Shown here: one piece after another, positions 1 to 7,976 of the stretch | Position numbering within the stretch: position 1 is the stretch's first letter | Layout of the letters: each line of letters begins with the position of its first letter | NCBI GenBank assembly: GCA_963805715.1 | Contig: CAWDVK010000020.1 | Location: 558,001 to 622,000, forward strand | Reading direction: 5' to 3' | Length of the DNA: 64,000 nucleotides | Source: CAWDVK01 sp963805715 | Lineage (GTDB): Bacteria; Actinomycetota; Actinomycetes; Streptosporangiales; Streptosporangiaceae | The notes under the pieces: model-generated | Seen by the model: only the letters and a program-made list of their open reading frames with translations | What the model was told of the DNA's origin: nothing | The model's database searches: none | Translations under genes and position numbers: made by a program

Positions 1-349
1 GTCGGCGTGGCGAGGAGCCGGTGGCCAGCAGGAGTTTGGCATATCCGATCTGGCTGCCGTCCGCGAGGACAACCTCGCGGGCGGCAGGGTCGATGCCTGT
101 GACCGTTACGCCGAGGCGCAGGTCGATGTCGTGCTCGGCGTACCACTGCTGCGGGTGGACGTAGATCGTCTCCCGTTCGGACTTGCCGATCAGGTAGTCC
201 TTCGATAGCGGTGGCCGCTCATACGGCCGTTCGCTCTCCGCGCCGATCAGGATGAGCGGGCCGTCGAAGCCCTCCGCCCGCAGCGTCTCCGCTGCCCTCG
301 CCCCGGCAAGGCTCGCCCCGACGATCAGGTATGGCGTGTCTGTGGCCAT
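1..349 (-). CDS. Ferredoxin reductase-like FAD-dependent oxidoreductase, N-terminal part (cut by window edge)
   Basis: About 116 N-terminal residues are visible, reading leftward from an ATG at 349; the rest lies outside the window. The protein opens with a Rossmann FAD-binding segment (YLIVGASLAGARAAETLR, a GxSxAG variant of the dinucleotide motif). It then has the ERPPLSKDYL motif typical of rhodocoxin/putidaredoxin-reductase-type flavoproteins, which pass electrons from NAD(P)H to a ferredoxin. It starts only 2 bases after the transaldolase stop, so the two probably share a transcript, although they are not known pathway partners. Substrate and partner ferredoxin cannot be inferred from this fragment. 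Confidence 0.85.
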   Translation of the reverse strand, partial: MATDTPYLIVGASLAGARAAETLRAEGFDGPLILIGAESERPYERPPLSKDYLIGKSERETIYVHPQQWYAEHDIDLRLGVTVTGIDPAAREVVLADGSQIGYAKLLLATGSSPRR

Positions 350-351
350 GG

Positions 352-1476
352 TCAGCTCCCTTGCTGCTCTGCTGGCTGGGCCCGCAGGGTGGCGGCCAGC
401 TGCTCGCCGAGCTGCTCCCAGGCGGCGTCGAATTTGGCCACGGCGTCGTCTTCGAGGCCCTGCATGATCTCGTCGTAGCCGATGCCGACCGCCTGCAGCT
501 GGCCGAGCACCTGCTGCGCCTCGTCGTAGTGGCCGTGGATCGAGTCGGCGGGTACCTGGCCGTGGTCGGCGACCGCGCGCAGGGTGGCCTCGGGCATCGT
601 GTTGACCACGCCGGGGGCGACCAGGTCGGTCACGTAGCGGGTGTCGGGATAGGCGGGGTCCTTGACCGATGTGGAGGCCCACAACGGCCGCTGCGGCCGG
701 GCCCCGGCCGCAGCCAGCGCGGCCCACCGCGGTGCGGAGAACACTCGCTCGTAGTGCTGGTAGGCCAGCCGCGCATTGGCGATCGCGGCCCGGCCGCGTA
801 GCGCGGCCGCCTCGCTGGCGCCGATCTTGTCCAGGCGGGAGTCGATCTCGGTGTCGACCCGGGACACGAAGAACGAGGCCACCGATCCGATGGACGGCAG
901 GTCGCGGCCGGATTGACGGGCGCGTTCCATGCCGTCGAGGAACGCGCTGGTGACCTGCTCGTAGCGCTGCAGGGAGAAGATCAGCGTGATGTTGATGCTG
1001 ATTCCCTCGGCCAGGCACGCTGTGATCGCCGGCAGGCCCTGCCGGGCGGCCGGGATCTTGACGAGCAGGTTAGGCCGGTCCACCGCCCACCACAGGGCCC
1101 GCGCCTCAGCGATCGTGGCCTCGGTGTCGTAAGCGAGCCGCGGGTCGACCTCAATCGACACCCGCCCGTCCACCCCATCGGTGGTGTCGTAGATCGGGCG
1201 GAGCACGTCGCAGGCCCAGCGCACGTCGAAGGTGGTCAGGGCGCGCAGCGCCTCCCCGACATCCACGCCGCGGGCGGACAGGTCCCGCACCTGCTCGTGA
1301 TAGGCATCACTGCCGGTGATCGCCTTGGCGAAGATGGCCGGATTGGTGGTCACGCCCACCACATGGTCGCGGGCGGCCAGGCCGGCCAGGCTGCCCGAGA
1401 CGAGCCGTTCACGGCTCAGGTCATCCAGCCAGATCGAGACGCCGGCCTTGCTCAGCGCCTCCAGCGCGTCGGCCAT
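352..1476 (-). CDS. tal: Transaldolase
   Basis: This 374-residue protein is a transaldolase of the longer actinobacterial/cyanobacterial class. It moves a dihydroxyacetone unit between sugar phosphates in the non-oxidative pentose phosphate pathway, in the cytoplasm. Visible signatures are GVTTNPAIFAKAI near residue 41 and the Schiff-base lysine in NLLVKIPA at about residue 140. The frame stays open upstream to 1641, but the ATG at 1476 is chosen because a good ribosome site (GGAGAGGA) lies just before it and family homology begins there. It follows folE by 38 bases on the same strand. A pentose phosphate enzyme beside GTP cyclohydrolase is unusual, and the functional link, if any, is unclear. 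Confidence 0.95.
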   Translation of the reverse strand: MADALEALSKAGVSIWLDDLSRERLVSGSLAGLAARDHVVGVTTNPAIFAKAITGSDAYHEQVRDLSARGVDVGEALRALTTFDVRWACDVLRPIYDTTDGVDGRVSIEVDPRLAYDTEATIAEARALWWAVDRPNLLVKIPAARQGLPAITACLAEGISINITLIFSLQRYEQVTSAFLDGMERARQSGRDLPSIGSVASFFVSRVDTEIDSRLDKIGASEAAALRGRAAIANARLAYQHYERVFSAPRWAALAAAGARPQRPLWASTSVKDPAYPDTRYVTDLVAPGVVNTMPEATLRAVADHGQVPADSIHGHYDEAQQVLGQLQAVGIGYDEIMQGLEDDAVAKFDAAWEQLGEQLAATLRAQPAEQQGS

Positions 1477-1514
1477 TGCGATCCTCTCCTTCCCGCCTCG
1501 CGGCGGCATCATGG

Positions 1515-2177
1515 TCAGCCCGGCACGCCGGCGAGGGCGAAGAATTCCGCCCGGGAGCGCGCGTCGGCACGCAGCGTGCCGAGCAGGGCCGAGGTGAGGG
1601 TCGTGGTGCCGAGGGCCCGCACTCCGCGCAGGGTCATGCACGTGTGCTCGGCCTCCAGCACGACCCCTGTGCCGCGGGGGTGAAGGCGCGCTGCGAGGTG
1701 GTCGGCGACCTGCTTGGTCAGCCGCTCCTGGGTCTGCGGCCGGGCAGCGAGGTGCTCGACCAGCCGGGCCAGCTTGGACAGGCCCAGGATGCGCTCCCCG
1801 GGCAGGTAGCCGACGTGCGCTACGCCGGCAAAGGGCAGCAGGTGATGCTCGCAGACCGTCCGGAACGGGATGCCGCGCGCCAGTACCAGCTCGTCGTAAC
1901 CCTCGTCGTTGGGGAACGTCGTGAGCCGGAGTGGCTGCGCGTCGAACAGCTCTGCGTAGGCGCGAGCCATCCGGGCCGGCGTCTCACGCAGCTCTTCCCG
2001 GTCGAGGTCGATCCCCAGGGCGGCCAGGAAGCCCGCAGCTGCACGCTGCGCCGCTTTCAGGTCAACGCCCGGCTTGTCGTCCGCTATCTGCAGGCCTGCG
2101 CCGGACGATATCGCCGCGCCCAAGTCCGGCCGTGCCACCGCCTGCTCAGGCGAGACGAGGGTCAGTTCCTGTGTCAT
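1515..2177 (-). CDS. folE: GTP cyclohydrolase I
   Basis: The 220-residue protein converts GTP to 7,8-dihydroneopterin triphosphate, the first step of tetrahydrofolate (or pterin) synthesis. Zinc ligands are visible as Cys109 and His112 in TVCEHHLLPF and Cys180 in HTCMTLRG. Other family motifs are TPARMARAY and GLSKLARLVE. Its ATG overlaps the stop codon of the upstream regulator gene (ATGA), so translation is probably coupled. The first 40 residues are not conserved in character. Being second behind a regulator and not in a fol biosynthesis operon, it may be a regulated extra copy, but the rest of the genome is needed to say. Confidence 0.95.
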   Translation of the reverse strand: MTQELTLVSPEQAVARPDLGAAISSGAGLQIADDKPGVDLKAAQRAAAGFLAALGIDLDREELRETPARMARAYAELFDAQPLRLTTFPNDEGYDELVLARGIPFRTVCEHHLLPFAGVAHVGYLPGERILGLSKLARLVEHLAARPQTQERLTKQVADHLAARLHPRGTGVVLEAEHTCMTLRGVRALGTTTLTSALLGTLRADARSRAEFFALAGVPG

Positions 2178-2889
2178 GGCCCCTCGGTCCTCCGCGTTTT
2201 GCCTGCTGGATTGACGGTTCCGATGACGACGCAGCAGCGTCCCGGCCCGGGGTCCAGGGCTGGGACCATCCCGGCCGCGCCGAGGCCTGCAACCAGCCCT
2301 TGGATCAGCGCCAGGTTCATCCCGCAGACAAGCTCACGATGGCGGGCGGCCAGCTGATGGAACGGGCAGTTGCGCAGCCGGACGGTGCCATCCTCGTCCT
2401 GCCACGGCTCGAAACCGTGCTCGCCCAGCGCGCTCTCCATGGCCTGCCGCGCGCCCCTGCCCGCAGCGCTGGCCAGGCTGCGCCTTCCGAGCTCGGCGCC
2501 GAACCGCCGCGCGGCGTCGTGCAGTGCGGCCCGGCTTACGCCGCCGCGGTCGGACTCGACGGCCTGCGCGAGCAGGCGCGCCGCCAGCTCATATTCCCGC
2601 GGCGGCACGGTCACCGCGAACTCGCGTCCGGACCGGGCGTACATCTTCGCCGGACGGCCGGCCCAGGGCCGCCCCGGCCGGAGGGCCGCTGGTAGGAAGC
2701 GGTCAGCAACCCCAACTCGACGAGCCTGTCCAGATGATAAGCCGCCAGCGGACGACCGATCCCGGCCGCGACAGCCGCCTCATCCCGCCCCACCGGCTCG
2801 GACCGCCCGGACACGAACTCATACAGGCGGCCGCGGACCGGGTCATCGAGACTGCTCAGTGCCGCGAGCTCCCAGTTGTCCTGCGTCAT
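2174..2889 (-). pseudogene. HTH transcriptional regulator (ArsR-like, Cys-containing C-terminus), interrupted by an apparent frameshift
   Basis: Two leftward frames join to give about 238 residues. The first (2889 down to about 2660) is an N-terminal winged helix (DDPVRGRLYEFV, RPLAAYHLDRLVELGLL). The second carries GRPAKMYARSGREFAVTVPP and a C-terminal domain with CPFHQLAARHRELVCGMN and two late cysteines. That is the layout of ArsR-like regulators of the COG2345 type, which may bind a metal or cluster. The frame changes near 2655-2665 by one missing base; one extra G on the coding strand restores a GAGRPAKMY junction. It overlaps folE by ATGA, suggesting autoregulation of a regulator-folE-tal unit. 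The break may be a sequencing error or genuine. Confidence 0.75.
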
Positions 2890-2904
2890 GCGCCTACTCT
2901 ATCA

Positions 2905-2967
2905 CTAATCAGAATTAGCTAAATAGTCTCAGCTGACCTCAGGTAGGTCTCAGCTGACCTCAGGTAG
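2905..2967 (-). promoter_or_regulatory. Promoter/operator region with inverted repeat and 21-bp tandem repeat
   Basis: Just upstream of the HTH regulator start (2889) lies an unusually AT-rich stretch. It holds a perfect inverted repeat, CTAAT-CAGA-ATTAG, at 2905-2918. Next to it are two exact tandem copies of a 21-bp unit, GTCTCAGCTGACCTCAGGTAG, at 2926-2946 and 2947-2967. Each unit contains the palindromes CAGCTG and CCTCAGG. The placement suggests operators for the regulator encoded immediately downstream; the role is inferred. The rest of the stretch to 3126 shows nothing recognisable. Confidence 0.5.
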
Positions 2968-3126
2968 CTAGTCAGGCCTACGCGGCGCGTGTTGGATGTC
3001 CTCACGCCGTTAGCTGGCGATGGATGAAACGACACGACATGCAGAAGCGCTGCTTGCAAGCGATGGCCCGTGAGCTACTGCGACGCGCCCGGAGACGGGC
3101 CGATGCCTGGCGCTGGCACAGCAGCG

Positions 3127-3774
3127 TTATCCATCGGCTTGAGCCTGCCGGATGGCCATCTCGCTCGCAGCGCGACGTGATCCCCTGGACTGGAGAGCGA
3201 TCCGCGCTTGCGATTGAAAGGCACGCCAGCTTCGCTCCCACTGCCCCGCGCGCGGCGTGGCGAACGCGAACCTGCGAAGCAGCCCAGCCAGCGACTGCTC
3301 AACCTCGCGATCGACGGCCGCCCGTGAGCGCTGCGACTCATAGGAGGCCACATCTACCCAGTCGGCCGGACCCCAGATGCAGACATCGACGCACGGCTGC
3401 GGAGCATCAACACCCCCGCAGTCCTGGCAACGCCAGACGATCACGGTCTCGGCAGGCGAAACCAGCTCATCATCGCGGCCCCCGGCTGCGGGCCCGGAGC
3501 GCCGCAGTACCGAACGCGCCGACTGCTGAAGCCCCTCGTACGCGACCCGCCACTCGCCCGGGCCGGCCTCTGCGCGCGCCAGCTCCCCGACCACAGCCCT
3601 TAGCCCCTCGATGCGACCACGACAGGCGGCCGCGGCCGCCGTCAGCTCGTCATAATCGCCGCCGCTGACGAGTTCGAGCCTGCGCTCGGAGCAGGCTCCC
3701 TCACAGCTCTCGTACTGCCTCATCGCTCCGCAGCCAATGCAGCCCGGGATTGACAGGCGACGCGGCGGCTTCAC
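3127..3774 (-). CDS. Cysteine-containing protein of unknown function
   Basis: A 215-residue leftward ORF. I do not recognise the family. It has an N-terminal cysteine cluster (CIGCGAMRQYESCEGAC, residues about 12-28) and a second CxxC site (WRCQDCGG, near residue 115), which could form zinc sites. Between them is a helical Arg/Ala-rich segment (ELTAAAAACRGRIEGLRAVV). The amino-acid composition is not that of a random antisense frame, and no competing ORF is better. No signal peptide or membrane segment is visible. It stands alone, in opposite orientation to the genes to its right. Confidence 0.6.
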   Translation of the reverse strand: MKPPRRLSIPGCIGCGAMRQYESCEGACSERRLELVSGGDYDELTAAAAACRGRIEGLRAVVGELARAEAGPGEWRVAYEGLQQSARSVLRRSGPAAGGRDDELVSPAETVIVWRCQDCGGVDAPQPCVDVCIWGPADWVDVASYESQRSRAAVDREVEQSLAGLLRRFAFATPRAGQWERSWRAFQSQARIALQSRGSRRAASEMAIRQAQADG

Positions 3775-3851
3775 GAAGTCAATATTAAGCTCCGCGCTAG
3801 CGTCCGGCAGCTGGCCAATGCCAGGCCCGGCGCGTTCCCGCCCGGCCTGGT

Positions 3852-4154
3852 GTGAGCGCCGGAGCGCCTGCCACTCACTTTGATCTTGGAGCCGATGCTC
3901 AGCCCTTGCTGCTGCGCGACGAGCCGGGGCCCGTTGGTGATGAGCGGTGGGATGCGCTGCTGGCGGCGCTGGCTGAGCACCTTGCCGCCCGGCTCGACCT
4001 CGCTCCCCCGCCGTGGGCTGAGTCCCGGGTCTTGCAGCGGCCGTGGTTTCCGGCAGAACTGCACATCCAGCGGGCCGAGGCGCTTGTCTGGGCTCCGGCG
4101 GCGTTCCGCAAGCATGGTGTCTACCTGTCGGCCCGCGACCTGGACGCCGCGTGA
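3852..4154 (+). pseudogene. C-terminal remnant of an HTH-type antitoxin (DUF6036 partner)
   Basis: About 100 residues resembling only the C-terminal half of the HTH proteins that pair with DUF6036 toxins/nucleotidyltransferases. Recognisable blocks are LLLRDEPGPVGDERWDALLAA, LQRPWFPAELHIQRAEALVW and PAAFRKHGVYLSARDL. The N-terminal helix-turn-helix is absent, because in-frame stops (TAA at 3786, TAG at 3798) close the frame upstream. The start is uncertain: GTG 3852 is merely the first available. It overlaps the next gene by GTGA. I read it as a decayed antitoxin whose DNA-binding part is lost; assignment is from recalled family patterns, not a search. Confidence 0.5.
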
Positions 4155-4516
4155 CCGACGCGTTCGTGCCGCACGGGGTGGTGATTGAGGAAGCCAGGCA
4201 CGTCGCGGACGACCTCGGACTGCCCTACTGGTGTCTGAACGAGCAGGCAAGCATCTGCATCTCCGGAAAGGACGACCCCGGCAAGCGCCGGGTGTTCGAT
4301 CATCCCGGGCTGCGCGTGTCCGCAGCAATGCCAGCCCATATCTTCGCGATGAAGGCACTCGCAGCCAGGACACGCGACATCGACGATCTCCGTGTGCTTG
4401 CCGACATCATCGGCGTGGAATCAGCCGAGGAAGCCATGCAGATCTGCGCGGAGTTCTATCCGGACGAACCAATGCCGCAACGGCTTGTCGCTGTCCTGCG
4501 AGAACTCTTCGGGTGA
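4151..4516 (+). pseudogene. DUF6036 nucleotidyltransferase-like protein, N-terminally truncated
   Basis: About 121 residues from a GTG overlapping the preceding stop (GTGA). The blocks FVPHGVVIEEARHVADDLGL, YWCLNEQAS, RVFDHPGLRVSAAMPAHIFAMK and DIDDLRVLADIIGV match DUF6036 proteins, proposed toxin components with a nucleotidyltransferase fold. The family's N-terminal active-site region (a GG…R.T.DVD pattern) should precede this and is missing, since the coding sequence runs straight out of the antitoxin remnant. The pair therefore looks like the fused leftovers of a toxin-antitoxin operon after an internal deletion, and is probably inactive. Confidence 0.6.
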
Positions 4517-4618
4517 GCACCGACCCGGTCCGGCCGTGTCCTCGTCCACCGCGACAGCTGATCGCGCGTTGGTGCTGGCTCCGCACGTGCACTGCGGGGA
4601 AGCCAGTAACGTGTCGCC

Positions 4619-6184
4619 ATGGTCGGTGGCACAGGTTCTGACAAGATGCCGGACAGCCCGTCGGCCGGGCTGGAGCAGCTTGCGCAGTCGATGTCCGGCC
4701 TGACCATGGACGAGATCGGGGACGCGCTGCAGCGCCTGCTCACCTTCCGGACGCCGCTCGTCGGCCTGTTCGAGCGACCAGCACCCCCTTCCCGCCGACG
4801 TCCCCGGCGCAGCGAGGTCGTCGCCTACCGCGTCCGGATCGATCTCAACAGGACGAGGCCGCCGCTGTGGCGTCGGCTCGAGCTAGCGTCGGACCTGTTT
4901 CTCGACCAGGTCCACGAGGTCATCCAGGTAGCGTTCGGCTGGACCGACAGTCACCTGCATCAGTTCGGTTCCGGGCCGGGTCATTACGGCCCGGAGACCG
5001 AGCATTACCTGTGCTCGTTCCAGGTGGAAGACGGCGAGACGGGAATCCCCGAGGAAGACGTGCGTCTGGATGAGGTGCTTGCCGATGTCGGCGACAAGCT
5101 GTTCTACGACTACGACTTCGGTGACGACTGGCAGCACACCATCAAGCTCGAGGCGGTGCTGCCGCGGCGTGACTTCGGCCCGCGGGCGGTGTGTGTGGCT
5201 GGCCGCCGTGACGGCCCCGCGGAGGACTGCGGCGGCGTCTACGCTTACGAGCTGATCTGCGCGGCCAGCGACCCGCAAAACCCCGATCACGCTGACGCCG
5301 TGGCCGAGCTCAGCTACGTCTACGGCGAGTTCGCCGACCCAGAAGCCATGCGCGTGACTCCATTCGACATCGGCGAGATCAACGAGGCGCTCGCTGGCCT
5401 CGGCTGGCAGGGGCAGGACGAGCCGGACGACAGCAATGCCGGACAGCAGCGCAACTACCCAGGGCCCCTCGATGAGCTCGTCCGTGCTGCCCGGACCACG
5501 GCCGGCAAGCGAGAACTGCGGCAGCTGATCGGCAAGGCCCGCCTGGACCCTCCGGTGCTTGTGGACGCTGCCACCGCCTCACGGATGGTCCGCCCGTACA
5601 CCTGGCTGCTGGACCGCGTCGGCGATGACGGAATCAAGCTGACCGGCGCTGGCTACCTCCCCCCGGCCCATGTAGAAGCGGCGATGACCGAACTCGGCCT
5701 GGGCGAGGAGTGGATCGGGAAGGGCAACCGGGAGAACCAGACACTGCCCGTCCTGCACCTGCGTGAATCGGCAGCCAACATGGGCCTGCTGCGCAAACGC
5801 CACGGGACGCTCCTGCTCACCTCGCATGCACGCAAACTGCGTGGCGACCCGGTTGCGCTGTGGTGGTACCTGGCAAAACGGATACCACCCAAGTCGCCGG
5901 ACGCCTGCGAAACCCACGCCGGGGTCATTCTCCTGCTCGCGCTGGCTGCCGGGGCCGCCGAGGACCCAGACAGGGTCACCGCCCGCCTGCTCGGCGCAAT
6001 CGGCTGGGTCAACGGGGATGGCACCGAACTCACTGAGCTTGCCGCAGGCCAGGCCTGCTGGGACACCAAGACGGTCCTGCGACGGCTTGGCGCCCTCACC
6101 GACGACGGCCCCGGGCACTCAGCAGCCAGGCCGACGGCGGAAGGCGTGGCCTTCGCCCGCGCCGCGCTGCGCAACTGGCCCTAA
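4619..6184 (+). CDS. Plasmid pRiA4b ORF-3 family protein
   Basis: A 521-residue protein. Residues about 65-210 form the pRiA4b ORF-3/TnpR-like domain: VYRVRIDLNRTRPPLWRRLE-type start, VIQVAFGWTDSHLHQF, FYDYDFGDDWQHTI. It is followed by a long C-terminal region (QLIGKARLDPPVLVDAATA, LRKRHGTLLLTSHAR) found in the larger members. The domain occurs on plasmids and as a passenger in insertion elements, but its biochemical activity is not established. No transposase lies beside it. It ends 78 bases before the tRNA-Thr-like repeat. Cytoplasmic by appearance. Confidence 0.85.
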   Translation: MVGGTGSDKMPDSPSAGLEQLAQSMSGLTMDEIGDALQRLLTFRTPLVGLFERPAPPSRRRPRRSEVVAYRVRIDLNRTRPPLWRRLELASDLFLDQVHEVIQVAFGWTDSHLHQFGSGPGHYGPETEHYLCSFQVEDGETGIPEEDVRLDEVLADVGDKLFYDYDFGDDWQHTIKLEAVLPRRDFGPRAVCVAGRRDGPAEDCGGVYAYELICAASDPQNPDHADAVAELSYVYGEFADPEAMRVTPFDIGEINEALAGLGWQGQDEPDDSNAGQQRNYPGPLDELVRAARTTAGKRELRQLIGKARLDPPVLVDAATASRMVRPYTWLLDRVGDDGIKLTGAGYLPPAHVEAAMTELGLGEEWIGKGNRENQTLPVLHLRESAANMGLLRKRHGTLLLTSHARKLRGDPVALWWYLAKRIPPKSPDACETHAGVILLLALAAGAAEDPDRVTARLLGAIGWVNGDGTELTELAAGQACWDTKTVLRRLGALTDDGPGHSAARPTAEGVAFARAALRNWP

Positions 6185-6261
6185 CGCAGCGCCCCCCAGC
6201 CCTCAGCTACCTGCCGCCATGCCCGCTGGAGCCTGGAATCCACAAAGGTGAAGACCTCGTC

Positions 6262-6306
6262 GAGCCCCCTTACGGAATCGAACCGTAGACCTTCTCCTTG
6301 CCATGG
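6262..6306 (-). repeat. 45-bp copy of the 3' half of tRNA-Thr: candidate attachment site
   Basis: This stretch matches 9701-9745 at 44 of 45 positions. It corresponds to the anticodon arm, variable loop, T arm and acceptor 3' strand of the tRNA-Thr(GGT) at 9702-9774, in the same orientation. The single mismatch (6300) falls in the third anticodon base. No 5' half of a tRNA continues to the right. This is the arrangement left when an integrative element inserts into the 3' end of a tRNA gene. Around it, 6185-6506 holds no convincing gene; a 53-codon frame from 6303 to 6464 is open but unrecognised. Confidence 0.75.
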
Positions 6307-6506
6307 CCACGCCTCGCCGCCCTGACCGCACAACCAGCACTGAAGGCACGCCTGAACGCTCTGAAAGCACAGAATGCCCCCGCTGGACGGCCGACCCGGT
6401 CTACGACTCGTTCCACGACCACGGGATCACTCTTGCCAACCGAGTGACGGTCTGTAGTCAGTGACGAACGCAGACGCTGCCGTCGATGATCCGTTCGATG
6501 CCTCAG

Positions 6507-6932
6507 TCAAGGAACTGAACCTCGTGGCACGACCCACCGGATCGCCTGCCCGGTCACCTTCGCGATGATCTCGTAGTCGGCGTCATAATGCAGCACGGTG
6601 ACGCGCTCCCGCTCGGCGACCGCCGCGATCAGCAGGTCCGGCAGGCCGACCGACCGCATCTGCCCGCCGCGCCACAGCACGGCCTGAACCTCCAGCGCCC
6701 GCCGCCAGTCCTCATCATGGGTCGCCAGCCACTCATAGCCCAGGTCACGATCAGCCCGCAGCTCATCGAACTCCGCGGCAGTCCTGGTCGCCCACGCCAG
6801 CTCGAACTCGATCACCCCGCACGTGGCCACAAGGCCAGCTTCGATGAGCGGGCCGAGCACCTCCGCGACCTGCGAATGCCGGAGACGCGCCAGCGCACTG
6901 GTGTCTGCCAGGCACCTCGCTACCGCTGCCAT
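6507..6932 (-). CDS. PIN-domain toxin (VapC family)
   Basis: A 141-residue PIN-domain ribonuclease, the toxin of a type II toxin-antitoxin pair. The acidic metal-binding residues are in place: LADTSALARL at the N-terminus, the glutamate of GVIEFELAWA, VGLPDLLIAAVA and the late HYDADYEIIAKVTG. Length is normal for VapC. Its start overlaps the antitoxin gene by about 13 bases, the usual antitoxin-first order. It is expected to cleave tRNA or other RNA when the antitoxin is lost, and it lies inside the tRNA-flanked island. Confidence 0.9.
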   Translation of the reverse strand: MAAVARCLADTSALARLRHSQVAEVLGPLIEAGLVATCGVIEFELAWATRTAAEFDELRADRDLGYEWLATHDEDWRRALEVQAVLWRGGQMRSVGLPDLLIAAVAERERVTVLHYDADYEIIAKVTGQAIRWVVPRGSVP

Positions 6933-7129
6933 GCGGCGTGCATCACCTCCGCATCCTCCAGATCCGGCAACCCGCCGGACACGAACCGCTGCAGGTCGCG
7001 CCGCCGGGCAGCCAGCGCCGCTACTGCCTGCAGAGCAGCGTTAACCGTATCCTTCTTCGTCTCGGTCCCCAGCGCCTCTTGCGCCGCAGCCAGCGACTTC
7101 TCATCCACGTCGATCAGCGTCTTCGCCAT
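6920..7129 (-). CDS. VapB-type antitoxin
   Basis: A 69-residue antitoxin beginning MAKTLIDVDEKSLAAAQEAL, with the ribbon-helix-helix-like N-terminus common in actinobacterial VapB proteins (TKKDTVNAALQAV). A C-terminal toxin-binding tail follows (FVSGGLPDLEDAEVMHAAW). The ATG at 7129 is preferred over the one at 7141 because GGAGGTGGAG, which the longer frame would translate, is an ideal ribosome site for it. It precedes and overlaps the PIN toxin gene and should repress the operon. Confidence 0.88.
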   Translation of the reverse strand: MAKTLIDVDEKSLAAAQEALGTETKKDTVNAALQAVAALAARRRDLQRFVSGGLPDLEDAEVMHAAWQR

Positions 7130-7148
7130 CTCCACCTCCACCGATCAG

Positions 7149-7179
7149 GATATACGATCAGCGATGGACTAGATATATC
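7149..7179 (-). promoter_or_regulatory. AT-rich promoter/operator of the vapBC-like module
   Basis: The 5' side of the antitoxin gene contains GATATA at 7149-7154 facing TATATC at 7174-7179, the latter within the self-complementary GATATATC (7172-7179). This AT-rich inverted arrangement sits 20-50 bases upstream of the antitoxin start in otherwise GC-rich DNA. That is where VapB-VapC complexes normally bind their own promoter; the role is inferred. Confidence 0.45.
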
Positions 7180-7280
7180 AGCGAGTCACCGTGCCGCGTA
7201 CCCGGTAGGACAAGCTCGCCGCTGGGGAGGCCAAGAGGTGATGACAGCGCGTGACGGACGCGACGTGGGGAATCCTGCCC

Positions 7281-7296
7281 ATCGCGTGAACGCGAT
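7281..7296 (+). promoter_or_regulatory. Inverted repeat upstream of the HigBA module
   Basis: A perfect 6-bp inverted repeat, ATCGCG-TGAA-CGCGAT, is followed by TATAGTG, which could serve as a -10 element. It lies about 30 bases before the toxin start, the usual location for the operator recognised by a HigA-type antitoxin. Confidence 0.45.
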
Positions 7297-7327
7297 ATAG
7301 TGTTGGTGCGATACTCGGCTGGTGGAC

Positions 7328-7666
7328 ATGCGCCGCTGGACCTTGGAGATCTCCCCGGAGGTCGAGCACTGGTATGCGACGCTCAAGAGCAAGGACAAGG
7401 CGATGGCCGACCGCGCGTTTGACCGGCTCGCCGACCTCGGGTCTGCGCTGCGGATGCCGCACGCCAGGCCGCTCGGCGACGGCCTGTTCGAGGTGCGGTT
7501 CACCTGCGAGGGAACGGCCCGCCGGGTGACGTATTACATCGACACACAGCGGAATGTCATCATGCTGACGACATTCCGCAAGCAGCGGCAGAACGAGCAG
7601 CGGGAAGTGTCCCGGGCCAGGCGGGCCATGCAGGTCAGCCGGGAAGCAGGAGACGACGATGGCTAA
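7328..7666 (+). CDS. HigB/RelE-type toxin (phage Gp49-like)
   Basis: About 112 residues of the Gp49-like HigB family, ribosome-dependent mRNA interferases. Typical motifs are ISPEVEHWYATL, ARPLGDGLFEVRF, RRVTYYID and VIMLTTFRKQRQNEQREV. The frame could also begin at GTG 7322; ATG 7328 is chosen because family homology begins there, and no clear ribosome site decides. It overlaps the downstream antitoxin gene by 8 bases, giving the toxin-first order characteristic of hig modules. Confidence 0.88.
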   Translation: MRRWTLEISPEVEHWYATLKSKDKAMADRAFDRLADLGSALRMPHARPLGDGLFEVRFTCEGTARRVTYYIDTQRNVIMLTTFRKQRQNEQREVSRARRAMQVSREAGDDDG

Positions 7667-7976
7667 TATCACCCTGGACGAGCTCCGCGCCAAGTACCCC
7701 CCACAGGACCGGGAGGAATACGACCGCGCCTATGCCACCGCGATTCTGGCTGGCCAGCTGGCCGAGCTGGTCTACACGCTGCGCACCCGGGCCGGCCTGA
7801 CCCAGACTGAACTGGCCCGGCGGATGGGCACCACCCAGTCCTCGATCGCCCGCATCGAAAGCGGCGGCAGCCTGCCCACTCTCGACATGCTCGCCCGCCT
7901 CGCTCACGCCACCGGCAGCCCCCTGCGCATCGCTGCCCCCGGCATCAGCGACATTGACCTCGGCGGAGCCGCCTGA
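7659..7976 (+). CDS. HigA-type XRE-family antitoxin
   Basis: A 105-residue antitoxin with an XRE helix-turn-helix at about residues 45-90 (RTRAGLTQTELARRMGTTQSSIARIES, then LPTLDMLARLAHATGS). The first 40 residues (LDELRAKYPPQDREEYDRAY) resemble the N-terminal arm of HigA proteins. It neutralises the upstream toxin and should repress the module, probably at the inverted repeat at 7281-7296. Confidence 0.9.
   Translation: MANITLDELRAKYPPQDREEYDRAYATAILAGQLAELVYTLRTRAGLTQTELARRMGTTQSSIARIESGGSLPTLDMLARLAHATGSPLRIAAPGISDIDLGGAA

Noticed and set aside
913..1683. Long open frames on the opposite strand of transaldolase and folE
   Set aside because: They are antisense shadows of high-GC genes. 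Their composition (His/Arg/Gly/Asp-rich with no motif) differs from real proteins, and both sense genes are certain.
4619..6184. Insertion sequence around the pRiA4b ORF-3-like gene
   Set aside because: No transposase, terminal inverted repeats or target duplication found next to it.
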